This document shows positions 41,913 to 49,677 of a stretch of DNA of 51,045 nucleotides, piece by piece (position 1 is the stretch's first letter; the number at the start of each line of letters is the position of its first letter). A program made the position numbers and the translations under genes. The DNA is from JBBCJM01 sp037190175 (lineage in GTDB: Bacteria > Pseudomonadota > Alphaproteobacteria > Rhodobacterales > Rhodobacteraceae), in contig JBBCJM010000060.1 of the NCBI GenBank assembly GCA_037190175.1, forward strand, positions 1-51,045, written 5' to 3'. The notes under the pieces are model-generated. The model was not told where the DNA came from. It was given only the letters and a program-made list of their open reading frames with translations, and did no database searches.

Positions 41913-42788
41913 ATGCTTCTGTCAGGAAAGGTTGCCGTCGTCACCGGCGCGGGCAACGGGATCGGCCGCGCCGTGGCCATCGGCATGGCCGCCGCGGGCG
42001 CCAGCGTGATCGTCAACGACTATGGCGTGAACCTCGAGGGGGGCGAGGCCAATGCCGGCCCCGCGCAGGCCGTGGTGGACGAGATCCGCGCCGCCGGCGG
42101 CACCGCCGAGGCGGTGTTCGAGACCGTCGCCACCATGGAGGGCGGGCGGCGCATCGTCGAGACGGCGCAGGACCATTTTGGCCGCATCGACGCGCTGGTC
42201 GCCATCGCCGGGATCATGCGGCCGGCCAATATCTTCGACATCACCGAGGACGAGTGGGACACGGTGATCGCGACCAACCTCAAGGGCCATTTCAGCACCA
42301 TCCAGCCCGCCGCGCGGCAGATGTACAAGCAGAAGTCGGGCAGCATCGTGACCTTCACCTCCTCGGGCGGGCTGGAGGGCAGCCCGAACCAGCCGAACTA
42401 TGCGGCGACCAAGGAGGGCATCCTGGGCCTGATGCGCTCGGTGGCGCTGGCGGTGGCGCCCCATGCGACCTGCAACGCGGTCTCGCCCAGCGCGGTGACG
42501 CGGATGACCAAGCGGCTCAGCCCGAACTACAACCCCGGCGGGACCGAGCGTATCGTGCCGCTGGTCAACTGGCTGTGCAGCGACAAGGCGCGGCACGTGA
42601 CCGGGCAGGTGCTGGCGGTGGGCGGCGACCGGATCGCGGCCTATCCGCAGCCGCGCGTTACCAAGGCCATGTTCCGCGAAGGCGGCTGGACCGAGGAGCA
42701 GATCGCCGCCGCCTTCGACGCCAATATCGGGGTGGAGCCGCTGCTGCGCCACGGACGCTTCGCCGGCACGATCCACCCGGAGCGGTGA
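41913..42788 (+). CDS. SDR-family oxidoreductase (multifunctional-enzyme-like)
   Basis: A 291-residue SDR. It has TGAGNGIGRAVAIGMAAAGA (cofactor loop), VNDYGVNLEGGEAN, VAIAGIMRPANIF in place of NNAG, catalytic serine in TFTSSGGLEGSPNQ and NYAATKEGILGLM (Y-x3-K). The missing NNAG asparagine context and the long C terminus (about 40 extra residues after GGDRIAAYPQPR) put it near the multifunctional beta-oxidation dehydrogenase group. GGGGAGGAAG is an excellent ribosome site. It follows the cyclase by 22 bases and precedes the tripartite transporter. Confidence 0.9.
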   Translation: MLLSGKVAVVTGAGNGIGRAVAIGMAAAGASVIVNDYGVNLEGGEANAGPAQAVVDEIRAAGGTAEAVFETVATMEGGRRIVETAQDHFGRIDALVAIAGIMRPANIFDITEDEWDTVIATNLKGHFSTIQPAARQMYKQKSGSIVTFTSSGGLEGSPNQPNYAATKEGILGLMRSVALAVAPHATCNAVSPSAVTRMTKRLSPNYNPGGTERIVPLVNWLCSDKARHVTGQVLAVGGDRIAAYPQPRVTKAMFREGGWTEEQIAAAFDANIGVEPLLRHGRFAGTIHPER

Positions 42789-42804
42789 CGCGCGAAACGC
42801 AGGC

Positions 42805-42831
42805 GGGTGCCCGACCAGGGGGCGGGCACCC
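42805..42831 (+). terminator. stem-loop upstream of the tctCBA genes
   Basis: Nine-bp arms GGGTGCCCG and CGGGCACCC enclose a 9-base loop, 16 bases after the SDR stop. No T-run follows. It may attenuate transcription into tctC, or stabilise the upstream message. Confidence 0.5.
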
Positions 42832-42860
42832 ATGACACCAGATCAGGAGGAGGAGTGACG

Positions 42861-43832
42861 ATGTACATGTTCCCGGGCCGGGCCATTCTGGCCGGTGCGC
42901 TCTTCGCGGGCCTTGCGCTGGGCGCCGCCACCCAGGCGCAGGCACAGGCGGCGTCCTGGCCGGATCGTCCGGTCAAGCTGATCGTCGGATATCAGGCCGG
43001 ATCCATCAACGACATCGTGGCGCGGATCGTCGCCGAGGCGCTGAACAAGGAGTTCGGCCAGCCCTTCGTGGTGGAAAACCATCCCGGTGCCACCGGCACC
43101 ATCGCCGACCGCATGGTCGCCACCGCGACACCGGACGGCTATACCCTGCTGGTGGCAAGCTCTGCCATCACCACCAACGCCGCGCTGAAGGTGGACTACA
43201 CCGACTTCCAGGGCATCAGGCCCGTCGCCAGGCTCGCCGTGTCGCTGAACACCTTCATCGGCTCCGAGAACGCGCCCTTCTCCGACATGGGAGAGCTGAT
43301 CGCCTATGCCAGGGAAAACCCCGGCGCGGTGATGTACGGGACCAGCGGCATCGGCTCCAGCAGCCATCTGGTGGCCGAGGCGCTGCAGGATGCCTACGGC
43401 ATCGAGATCGAGCATGTCCCCTACCCGAGCGCCTCGGAACGCAACCTGGCCATCGTCGCCGGCGAGGTCGACCTGAGCGTGGGCCCGCCTTTCATGGGGG
43501 ACGGCAAGGTCAAGCAGTTGGGCGTGCTGGGCACCGTCCGCACCGGGTTGCTGCCCGAGGTGCCCACGCTGATCGAACAGGGCTACCCGCTGGAGGTCGG
43601 CGTGGGGGGCAGCTGGATCGCCCTCTTCGCGCCGGCGGGCACGCCGGAAGAGGTCATCGCAAAGCTGCATCCGGTGATCGCCGCCGCCGTCGCCACCCCC
43701 GACAGCGCCGCCAAGCTGCGGGGCTTCGGGTTCGAGCCGATGAGCGCGGAGCAGGCGGCGTTCGAGGCGGATTTCCACAAGCAGATCGGCGAGTGGACCG
43801 CCATCGCGGAATCGCTCGGGCTGCGGAAATGA
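42861..43832 (+). CDS. tctC: tripartite tricarboxylate transporter receptor (Bug/TctC)
   Basis: A 323-residue periplasmic binding protein of the Bug family. The signal peptide spans about residues 1-30 (ILAGALFAGLALGAATQAQA). Landmarks are SWPDRPVKLIVGYQAGSIND (residues 31-50), ENHPGATGTIADRMV, ATPDGYTLLV and the C-terminal FAPAGTPEEVIAKL and FGFEPM regions. It captures a carboxylate for the TctAB permease. GGAGGAGG lies 8 bases before the ATG. A strong hairpin follows its stop, as in the AapJ locus. Confidence 0.94.
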   Translation: MYMFPGRAILAGALFAGLALGAATQAQAQAASWPDRPVKLIVGYQAGSINDIVARIVAEALNKEFGQPFVVENHPGATGTIADRMVATATPDGYTLLVASSAITTNAALKVDYTDFQGIRPVARLAVSLNTFIGSENAPFSDMGELIAYARENPGAVMYGTSGIGSSSHLVAEALQDAYGIEIEHVPYPSASERNLAIVAGEVDLSVGPPFMGDGKVKQLGVLGTVRTGLLPEVPTLIEQGYPLEVGVGGSWIALFAPAGTPEEVIAKLHPVIAAAVATPDSAAKLRGFGFEPMSAEQAAFEADFHKQIGEWTAIAESLGLRK

Positions 43833-43837
43833 CAGGC

Positions 43838-43866
43838 GGCGGCGCGGGGCCGGCCCCCGCGCCGCC
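43838..43866 (+). terminator. stem-loop between tctC and tctB
   Basis: Perfect 12-bp all-GC arms (GGCGGCGCGGGG and CCCCGCGCCGCC) with a 5-base loop begin 5 bases after the tctC stop. This fits partial termination or message protection that favours the receptor. Its position argues that tctB starts downstream at the GTG (43889), not at the overlapping ATG (43829). Confidence 0.6.
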
Positions 43867-43888
43867 CGGGCGCGAAAGGGACCCTGCC

Positions 43889-44335
43889 GTGCAGAACCGT
43901 GTCTCCAACATCGCCGCGGCGGGTGTCGTGGGCGCGATCGGCCTCTTCGCCGGCATCTACGCCCTGAACGGGCTCGAACTGGGGCAGCTCCGGCGAATGG
44001 GGCCGGGCTATTTCCCGCTGGTCCTGTCGGCGATGCTGGTCGCCCTGGCCATCGCGATCCTGGTGGCGCCGCCCGCCGGCCGCCTGCGGTTCCAGGCCGG
44101 CGAGGCGCTGACGATCCTGGCGATTGTCGCGAGCGCCGGCGTCTTCTGCCTCTCCATCGAAAGGCTGGGCCTGGCGCCGGCGGTCGCCCTGACAAGCCTG
44201 GTGTTCTGCGCCGCGGACCGCTCCATGCCCTGGCGGCAGAAGCTGTTCATCACCGCGATCCTGGTCGTCATCACCGTCGTGGTGTTCAACCTGTTGCTGG
44301 GGGTGCAGGTGAAGGCCGTGCAGTGGGAATTCTGA
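43889..44335 (+). CDS. tctB: tripartite tricarboxylate transporter small permease TctB
   Basis: A 148-residue four-helix membrane protein, counted from GTG with GAAAGGGA upstream. An ATG at 43829 overlapping the tctC stop would add 20 low-complexity residues and cover the hairpin. Family landmarks are QLRRMGPGYFPLVLSAMLVAL near residues 30-50, EALTILAIVASAGVFC, and the last helix ITAILVVITVVVFNLLLGV. It ends 3 bases before tctA. Confidence 0.88.
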   Translation: MQNRVSNIAAAGVVGAIGLFAGIYALNGLELGQLRRMGPGYFPLVLSAMLVALAIAILVAPPAGRLRFQAGEALTILAIVASAGVFCLSIERLGLAPAVALTSLVFCAADRSMPWRQKLFITAILVVITVVVFNLLLGVQVKAVQWEF

Positions 44336-44338
44336 GCC

Positions 44339-45835
44339 ATGGATAGCCTGCTGCACAATATCGCCGTGGGCATGGCGACGGCCTTCACGCCGTCCAACAT
44401 CATGTACTGCGCGCTGGGCGTGACCATCGGCAACTTCGTCGGCGTGCTGCCCGGGATCGGCGCGCTGGCCGCGATCTCGATGCTGTTTCCGCTGACCTTC
44501 TACCTGGAGCCGGCGACCGCGCTGATCTTCCTGGGCGGCATCTGGTACGGCACGGCCTATGGCGGCTCTACCGCGTCGATCCTGCTGAACCTGCCGGGCA
44601 CGCCCTCCAGCGCCGTCACCTGCCTGGACGGCTATCCCATGGCGCGGCAGGGCCGGGCGGGGGTGGCGCTCTACATGACGGCGGTGGCCTCCTTCGTCGG
44701 CGCCAGCCTCGGCATCGTGCTGATGATGGGGCTGACCATGCCGCTGGTGGCGCTGGCCAAGAACTTCCGCTCGCCCGAATTCTTCTCGCTGATGATCCTG
44801 GGGCTGCTTTCGGCCTCGATGGTCGGCAGCGGCTCGCCGCTGCGGTCGGTGGCGATGGTCGTGCTGGGCGTGTTGCTGGGGCTGGTCGGCACCGACATGT
44901 ACACCGGCGATGCGCGCTATGTCTTCGGCATCGACCGCCTGTCCGACGGGTTCAGCCTCGTGGCGCTGGCCATGGGTCTGTTCGGGGTTTCCGAGATCGT
45001 TGCCAACGCCTCCGAGACGCACAGGGCGGATGTCGGCCGGGCGCCCAGGCTGCGCGAGATGATCCCCAGCCGGGCCGAGGTGGGCCAGAGCGTCGGGCCG
45101 ACCCTGCGCGGCTCGGTGATCGGATCGTTCTTCGGCGTCATGCCGGGGGTGGGCGCCTCGGTCGCCTCGTTCCTGTCCTATTCGCTGGAGCGCAGGATCG
45201 CCCGCGACCCCAGCCGGTTCGGCAATGGCGCCATCGAGGGCGTGGTGGCGCCCGAGGCCGCGAACAACGCCGCGGACCAGACGGCCTTCATCCCGACGCT
45301 GGCGCTGGGCATTCCCGGCAGCGCCACGATGGCGCTGATGCTGGGCGTGCTGCTGATCCACGGCATCACCCCGGGACCGCAGGTCATCGAACAGCACCCC
45401 GAGGTGTTCTGGGGCCTGATCTTCAGCTTCTGGCTGGGCAACTTCCTGCTCCTGGTGCTGAACATCCCGCTGATCGGCCTGTGGGTCAGGATTCTGGCGA
45501 TACCGCAGAACGTGCTGTTCCCCGCGGTTCTGGTGTTCATGTGCATCGGGGTCTACACGATCAACTTCAGCACCTTCGAGGTGGCGCTGATGATCGGCAT
45601 CGGCATCTTCGGATACGTCCTGCGCCAACTGGAATTCCCGCTCGCGCCGATGCTGCTGGGCTTCGTGCTGGGACCGCTGATGGAAGAGCATTTCCGGCGC
45701 GCGATGATCCTGTCGCGGGGCAGTTTCGACATCTTCGTCACCCGGCCCATCAGCCTTCTGTTCGTGATCTGCTCGCTGCTTGCGATTGCGGTGGGCATCA
45801 GGAGCATCGTGCGGCAGCGGCTCGCCGCCGCCTGA
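44339..45835 (+). CDS. tctA: tripartite tricarboxylate transporter large permease TctA
   Basis: A 498-residue membrane protein with about 12 helices. Characteristic sequences are GVTIGNFVGVLPGIGALAAI, YGTAYGGSTASILLNLPGTP (the signature motif), FFGVMPGVGASVASFLSYSLE, and the repeated-half motif LALGIPGSATMALMLGVLLIHG. The C terminus includes FPLAPMLLGFVLGPLMEEHFRRA. With TctC and TctB it makes a full importer for the cluster's acid substrate. It converges with the IclR gene. Confidence 0.95.
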   Translation: MDSLLHNIAVGMATAFTPSNIMYCALGVTIGNFVGVLPGIGALAAISMLFPLTFYLEPATALIFLGGIWYGTAYGGSTASILLNLPGTPSSAVTCLDGYPMARQGRAGVALYMTAVASFVGASLGIVLMMGLTMPLVALAKNFRSPEFFSLMILGLLSASMVGSGSPLRSVAMVVLGVLLGLVGTDMYTGDARYVFGIDRLSDGFSLVALAMGLFGVSEIVANASETHRADVGRAPRLREMIPSRAEVGQSVGPTLRGSVIGSFFGVMPGVGASVASFLSYSLERRIARDPSRFGNGAIEGVVAPEAANNAADQTAFIPTLALGIPGSATMALMLGVLLIHGITPGPQVIEQHPEVFWGLIFSFWLGNFLLLVLNIPLIGLWVRILAIPQNVLFPAVLVFMCIGVYTINFSTFEVALMIGIGIFGYVLRQLEFPLAPMLLGFVLGPLMEEHFRRAMILSRGSFDIFVTRPISLLFVICSLLAIAVGIRSIVRQRLAAA

Positions 45836-45859
45836 CGGCGCCCGCGGCCCTGCCCCCAC

Positions 45860-46723
45860 CTATCTGCGCGCGCGCGAAACCTGCTGGCGCTGCGCCATCT
45901 CGGAGATCTCCTGCGCCCGGGCGCGCAGGTCCTTGGCGATGGTCAGTTCCGTCGCCCCGTCGATCTGGGCCGAGAAGCCCACCACGCTGATCACCATCGT
46001 CGGCGCCGCCGCCTCGTTGAAAATCGGCGCCGAGATCACCGTGACGCCGATCACGAAGTTGTCGCGGTCCACCGCATAGCCGGTGGTCTTGGCGCGGCGG
46101 ACCTCGGCCATATAGTCCTTGAACTTGGGCGGGTTCTGCCAGCGCACCTCTTCCAGCCGGGTCTTGATCTCGTCTTCCGACAGGTCGAGGAAGGCCGCCA
46201 TGCAGCGCCCATAGGCGCCCGCCATCAGCGGCATCCGCTGGCCGATGTTCATGTGGATACGGATCACCTGCGGGTTCTCGGCGCGGTCCATCATGATCAT
46301 GCGGTTCTCGCCCACGCGCTGGAACAGCGTCGCGGTGACGTTGTGCCTTGCGGCCAGCGCCTCCAGGTGCGGGCGGATGGCCCGGCGCAGCACGTCTTCC
46401 TCGATCACGCCCTTGACCAGGGTCAGCAGGCCGGGGCCGATCTCGTAGGTCTTGTCGTCCGGCAGGAAGACGATCAGGTCCTCCTGCACCAGGGTCTTCA
46501 GGATGTTGAAGCAGGTGCTGCCGTTCAGCTTCAGGTCGCGGGCGATCTGGCTGACCCCCGCCGGGCGCCGGTTTTCCGACAGATAGCGCAGCACCCTGAG
46601 CCCGGTCGCCAGCGCGCCGACGAGCTTTCCTTGAGGAAGTTCTTTTGTCTGCAAGGTAACCTTCACTTTCTGATCGGTCGGCCGGCCGAAGCCTGCGTCC
46701 GCGGGCGCAAGCTTCGGGAACAT
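45860..46723 (-). CDS. IclR-family transcriptional regulator
   Basis: A 287-residue IclR protein. The winged helix lies at about residues 36-85 (GLRVLRYLSENRRPAGVSQI, then LKLNGSTCFNILKTL). The effector domain ends with YAVDRDNFVIGVTVISAP and PTMVISVVGFSAQID. I give the first ATG. The first 20 residues are outside the fold, and a start at the GTG of VKVTLQ is possible. The upstream SDR gene ends 32 bases before it, so both may share a transcript. It is a natural candidate to control the divergent 47691 operon and the tct genes. Confidence 0.9.
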   Translation of the reverse strand: MFPKLAPADAGFGRPTDQKVKVTLQTKELPQGKLVGALATGLRVLRYLSENRRPAGVSQIARDLKLNGSTCFNILKTLVQEDLIVFLPDDKTYEIGPGLLTLVKGVIEEDVLRRAIRPHLEALAARHNVTATLFQRVGENRMIMMDRAENPQVIRIHMNIGQRMPLMAGAYGRCMAAFLDLSEDEIKTRLEEVRWQNPPKFKDYMAEVRRAKTTGYAVDRDNFVIGVTVISAPIFNEAAAPTMVISVVGFSAQIDGATELTIAKDLRARAQEISEMAQRQQVSRARR

Positions 46724-46755
46724 AGCCCGTCTCGATGGCGAAAGGTAGAGGGTGG

Positions 46756-47511
46756 CTAGACCTTGTAGGGGCGCAGCGGGGTCGGGGCATACAGGTAGGA
46801 ATCCGTATGCCCGCCGCCGACCCACAGCTCGCCGTTCTGCGCGCGGCCCAGGATTTCCTCGATCGCCCGCGCCATCACCGAGGGCGGCTCCAGCTTGCCT
46901 TCCTCGGTCATCCGCAGGCGCAGGTCGGGCGGGGTCAGCGGCGTCTCGATCCCGCGCGGCAGGATGGTGACGATCTTGATCCCCGCCGCGGCCAGGTTCG
47001 GCGCCAGCGAGGTCGCCAGCCCCACCAGGGCGTATTTCGTCATCGCATAGAGGGGATCCATCGCGAAAGGCTGCACCCCGGCCACCGAAGAGGTGATCAG
47101 GAAGGTCGCGCCCTCGCGGCCGCGCATCACCGGGATCAGCGCCGAGATGCCGTAGACCACGCCGGCGATGTTGATGTCGGCCATCTTGCGATAGGTCTCG
47201 GGCCCGATCCAGTCCAGCGGGTCGTCGAAGATCGGCGCGCCGAAGGGCCGCGACATCACGCCCGCGTTCAGGAAGGCCAGGTCCACCCCGTCCAGCCCGG
47301 CCGCGAGTTCCGCCCAAGCGCCCGCATCGCGCACGTCCAGCGCGACGAAGCGGTGCTGCGGCCCCAGCTCGGCCACCAGCGCCTCGCCCAGGTCGCGCGC
47401 CACGTCCAGCACGATCACCCGCGCGCCCGCCGCCGCGACATGCCGCGCCGTCGCCTCGCCGATGCCGCGCGCGCCGCCCGAGATCAGCACCGTCTTGCCG
47501 TTGAAATCCAT
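46756..47511 (-). CDS. SDR-family oxidoreductase
   Basis: A 251-residue SDR: ISGGARGIGEATARHV cofactor loop, VLDVARDLG, FLNAGVMSRPF (NAG kept), catalytic serine in LITSSVAGVQPFAM and PLYAMTKYALVGLATSL (Y-x3-K). PRGIETPLTPPD follows as the usual loop. The C terminus ELWVGGGHTDSYLYAP is family-atypical. GGGAGGGA precedes the ATG. It is read away from the crotonase gene across a 179-base gap. In camphor-type pathways an SDR makes the 1,3-diketone for the hydrolase, so this is a candidate (inference). Confidence 0.9.
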   Translation of the reverse strand: MDFNGKTVLISGGARGIGEATARHVAAAGARVIVLDVARDLGEALVAELGPQHRFVALDVRDAGAWAELAAGLDGVDLAFLNAGVMSRPFGAPIFDDPLDWIGPETYRKMADINIAGVVYGISALIPVMRGREGATFLITSSVAGVQPFAMDPLYAMTKYALVGLATSLAPNLAAAGIKIVTILPRGIETPLTPPDLRLRMTEEGKLEPPSVMARAIEEILGRAQNGELWVGGGHTDSYLYAPTPLRPYKV

Positions 47512-47606
47512 TCCGTCCCTCCCGTGATGCCCGACGCCGGCGCGCCCGCCCGATTTGATCGCTGGGGCCGAGATTCGGGCTTGTGCTTGGCCCTGCCTTG
47601 CGTCTC

Positions 47607-47624
47607 TATGGAGAATATTCGTTT
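47607..47624 (+). promoter_or_regulatory. shared 18-bp box upstream of the crotonase gene
   Basis: TATGGAGAATATTCGTTT here matches TATAGAGAATAGACGTTT at 49613-49630 at 15 of 18 positions. Both lie 48-67 bases before the first gene of an operon. TACAAT at 47624-47629 is a possible -10. It may be a common regulator site or only similar promoter sequence. Confidence 0.4.
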
Positions 47625-47690
47625 ACAATGGCGATGACAACCGCCAAAGCGCCCGCCGGCCCGGCCACGGCGATGGGGGAGGAGACGAAC

Positions 47691-48461
47691 ATGACCCGCC
47701 TGTCAGACTATCAGGACAGATACGAGAACGTCAGCTTCGAGCGTCAGGACGGCGTGCTGACCATGCGGCTGCACACCGACGGCGGCCCGCTGATGTGGAG
47801 CCTGCAGGCGCATTCCGACCTGCCCGAGGCGTTCCTGGACGTGGGCCGCGACCGCGAGAACCGCGTGGTGATCCTGACCGGCACCGGCGACTGGTTTTCC
47901 GGCCCGCGCGCGACGCCCACCACCTCGTCCTTCCCCGACCGGCCCGACCTCGCCGTGGTCGACCGCGTGCATTGGGAGGGGCGGCAGTTGCTGATGAACC
48001 TGCTGAACATCGAGGTGCCGATGATCGCGGCCGTCAACGGCCCGGCCTGGCGGCATTCGGAACTGCCGCTCCTGTGCGACATCGTGCTGGCCTCGCCCGA
48101 GGCGCGGTTCCAGGATTCGGGGCATTTCCAGGCCGGGCTGGTGCCGGGCGACGGGATGCACATCGTCTATCCGCTGCTCCTGGGCATCAACCGGGGCCGG
48201 CATTTCCTGCTGACCGGCAAGGTGATCGAGGCCGAAGAGGCGCGCGACCTGGGGCTGGTGGCCGAGGTGGTGGCGCAGGACCGCCTGCTGGCGCGGGCGC
48301 AGGAGTTGGCGGCCGACCTGGCGCGGCGGCCGACGCTGCTCCTGCGCTATACAAGGCTGCTGCTGACCGAACATCTGCGCCGCTCGATGCAGGATCTGCT
48401 GGGCTATGGTCTGGCGATGGAATCCATCGCGCTGTTCGAGAAACCGGAGGGCGGGGCATGA
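47691..48461 (+). CDS. 6-oxocamphor-hydrolase-like crotonase (retro-Claisenase)
   Basis: A 256-residue crotonase-fold protein. From memory of 6-oxocamphor hydrolase (257 residues), the match runs nearly end to end. The catalytic residues fall at the same numbers: H122 in GPAWRHSELP, H145 in QDSGHFQAGL and D154 in VPGDGMH. FERQDGVLTMRLHTDG, DRENRVVILTGTG and NRGRHFLLTG are also typical. OCH breaks the C-C bond of a non-enolisable cyclic beta-diketone with water and needs no CoA. Ordinary enoyl-CoA hydratases carry Glu residues instead. GGGGGAGGAG precedes MTRLSD, and the next gene overlaps by four bases. Confidence 0.87.
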   Translation: MTRLSDYQDRYENVSFERQDGVLTMRLHTDGGPLMWSLQAHSDLPEAFLDVGRDRENRVVILTGTGDWFSGPRATPTTSSFPDRPDLAVVDRVHWEGRQLLMNLLNIEVPMIAAVNGPAWRHSELPLLCDIVLASPEARFQDSGHFQAGLVPGDGMHIVYPLLLGINRGRHFLLTGKVIEAEEARDLGLVAEVVAQDRLLARAQELAADLARRPTLLLRYTRLLLTEHLRRSMQDLLGYGLAMESIALFEKPEGGA

Positions 48462-49594
48462 CGGGGCAGGAGGGAGCGCCCGTCCGGGTGGGGCTGATCG
48501 GGGCCGGGCCGGGCGGCTGGGGCGCGCTGGCCCATGTGCCGGCGCTGCGTTCGGGGCCGGGCTGCTCGCTGGCCGCCGTCTGCACCACGCGCCCGGACAC
48601 CGCCGAGGCGGCGGCCAAGGCCCATGGCGTGGCGAAATGGTACTGGCAGCCCGAGCGGATGGTGGCGGACCCCGAGATCGACCTGATCGCCGTCTGCGTC
48701 CGGGTCGAGGATCACGCGGCCCTGGTCCGGCTGGCGCTGGAGGCCGGCAAGCACGTCTATTGCGAATGGCCGCTGGCCTCGCACACCGATGACGCCGCCG
48801 AGCTGGAGCGGCTGGCGCGCGGTCGCGGGCTGGTGGCGGCGGTGGGGTTGCAGGCGCGCTTCTCGCCCGACCTGATCTGGCTGCGCCAGGCGATCCGCGA
48901 CGGGCTGATCGGCCGGGTGGTCTCGACCTCGCTGGCGCTGTCGCTGCCCTGGAGCACCAAGTTCGTCTACAACCAGAAGCGCGCCTCGGGCGGGAATTTC
49001 CTGCCGATCCTGGGCGGCCACGCGCTGGAGGGCATGGCCTTCGTGCTGGGCGAGATCGACAGCCTGGTGGCCAGCGCCAGCATCCAGATCCCCGAGGTCG
49101 AGGTGCAGGGCGTGGGCCCGGTCGCCCGCGACGTGCCCGAACATGTCGCGGCCAGCGGGCTGCTTGAGGACGGCGCGTTCTTCACCTTCGCGCTGCATGG
49201 CGGCCCCTCGCCCGGGACCGGCCTGCGGTGGGAGATCCACGGCACCGAGGGCGACCTGGTGCTGCTGCCGGGCGAGGGCGGCGGATCGGTCCAGCGCGCC
49301 GAGTTCCGGGTCGAGCTGATCGGCCGGGACGGCAGCCGCGCACCGCTGGAACGCCCGGCCGAGGTGCTGGCCGCCTGTCATCCCGCACCGCGCGGGCCGG
49401 CGTTCAACGTGGCGCAAAGCTATGCCGCGCTGGCCGCCGCGATCCGCGGCGGCGCGGCGGGCCATGCCGATTTCGCCCATGCCCTGCGGCGCCACCATCT
49501 GGTCGATGCGATCTATCGCGCGGCGGAAACCGGCCGGCGCCAGGTCCGCCGGCCCGATGGCAGCTTTGCCGCCGACCCGGGGGCGATCGCTTGA
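48458..49594 (+). CDS. Gfo/Idh/MocA-family oxidoreductase with EWP in place of EKP
   Basis: A 378-residue protein with an N-terminal Rossmann domain (GLIGAGPGGWGALAHVPAL at about 13-30, VCTTRPDTAEAAAKAHGV) and the C-terminal alpha/beta substrate domain (SGGNFLPILGGHALEGMAFVLG). The family catalytic lysine lies in an EKP motif. Here the sequence is HVYCEWPLASHTD, giving E103-W104-P105, as in Gal80-like members. Oxidoreductase activity is therefore doubtful, and a sensing or atypical hydrolyase role is possible. Its ATG overlaps the crotonase stop by four bases. Confidence 0.88.
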   Translation: MTGQEGAPVRVGLIGAGPGGWGALAHVPALRSGPGCSLAAVCTTRPDTAEAAAKAHGVAKWYWQPERMVADPEIDLIAVCVRVEDHAALVRLALEAGKHVYCEWPLASHTDDAAELERLARGRGLVAAVGLQARFSPDLIWLRQAIRDGLIGRVVSTSLALSLPWSTKFVYNQKRASGGNFLPILGGHALEGMAFVLGEIDSLVASASIQIPEVEVQGVGPVARDVPEHVAASGLLEDGAFFTFALHGGPSPGTGLRWEIHGTEGDLVLLPGEGGGSVQRAEFRVELIGRDGSRAPLERPAEVLAACHPAPRGPAFNVAQSYAALAAAIRGGAAGHADFAHALRRHHLVDAIYRAAETGRRQVRRPDGSFAADPGAIA

Positions 49595-49618
49595 CAGCCC
49601 CGGAGGCTTCATTATAGA
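49591..49618 (+). promoter_or_regulatory. sigma-70-like promoter overlapping the end of the Gfo/Idh gene
   Basis: TTGACA (49591-49596) overlaps the TGA stop of the upstream gene and is followed after 16 bases by TATAGA (49613-49618). This is the best promoter match in the window. It would start a transcript about 55 bases before the hydratase ATG (49678). The shared 18-bp box starts at the -10 hexamer. Confidence 0.6.
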
Positions 49619-49677
49619 GAATAGACGTTTCCTTAGGGAAAAGTGGGCGCGCAGCCGCCCGATGGGAGGAACCGAAC

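Noticed and set aside
43583..45859. 758-codon open frame antisense to tctB and tctA
   Set aside because: Antisense to genes with clear family signatures, and its composition is typical of GC-shadow frames.
46684..46712. Imperfect inverted repeat GAAG...CTTC at the start of the IclR gene
   Set aside because: The arms are interrupted and it may lie inside coding sequence, so it is too weak to call an operator.
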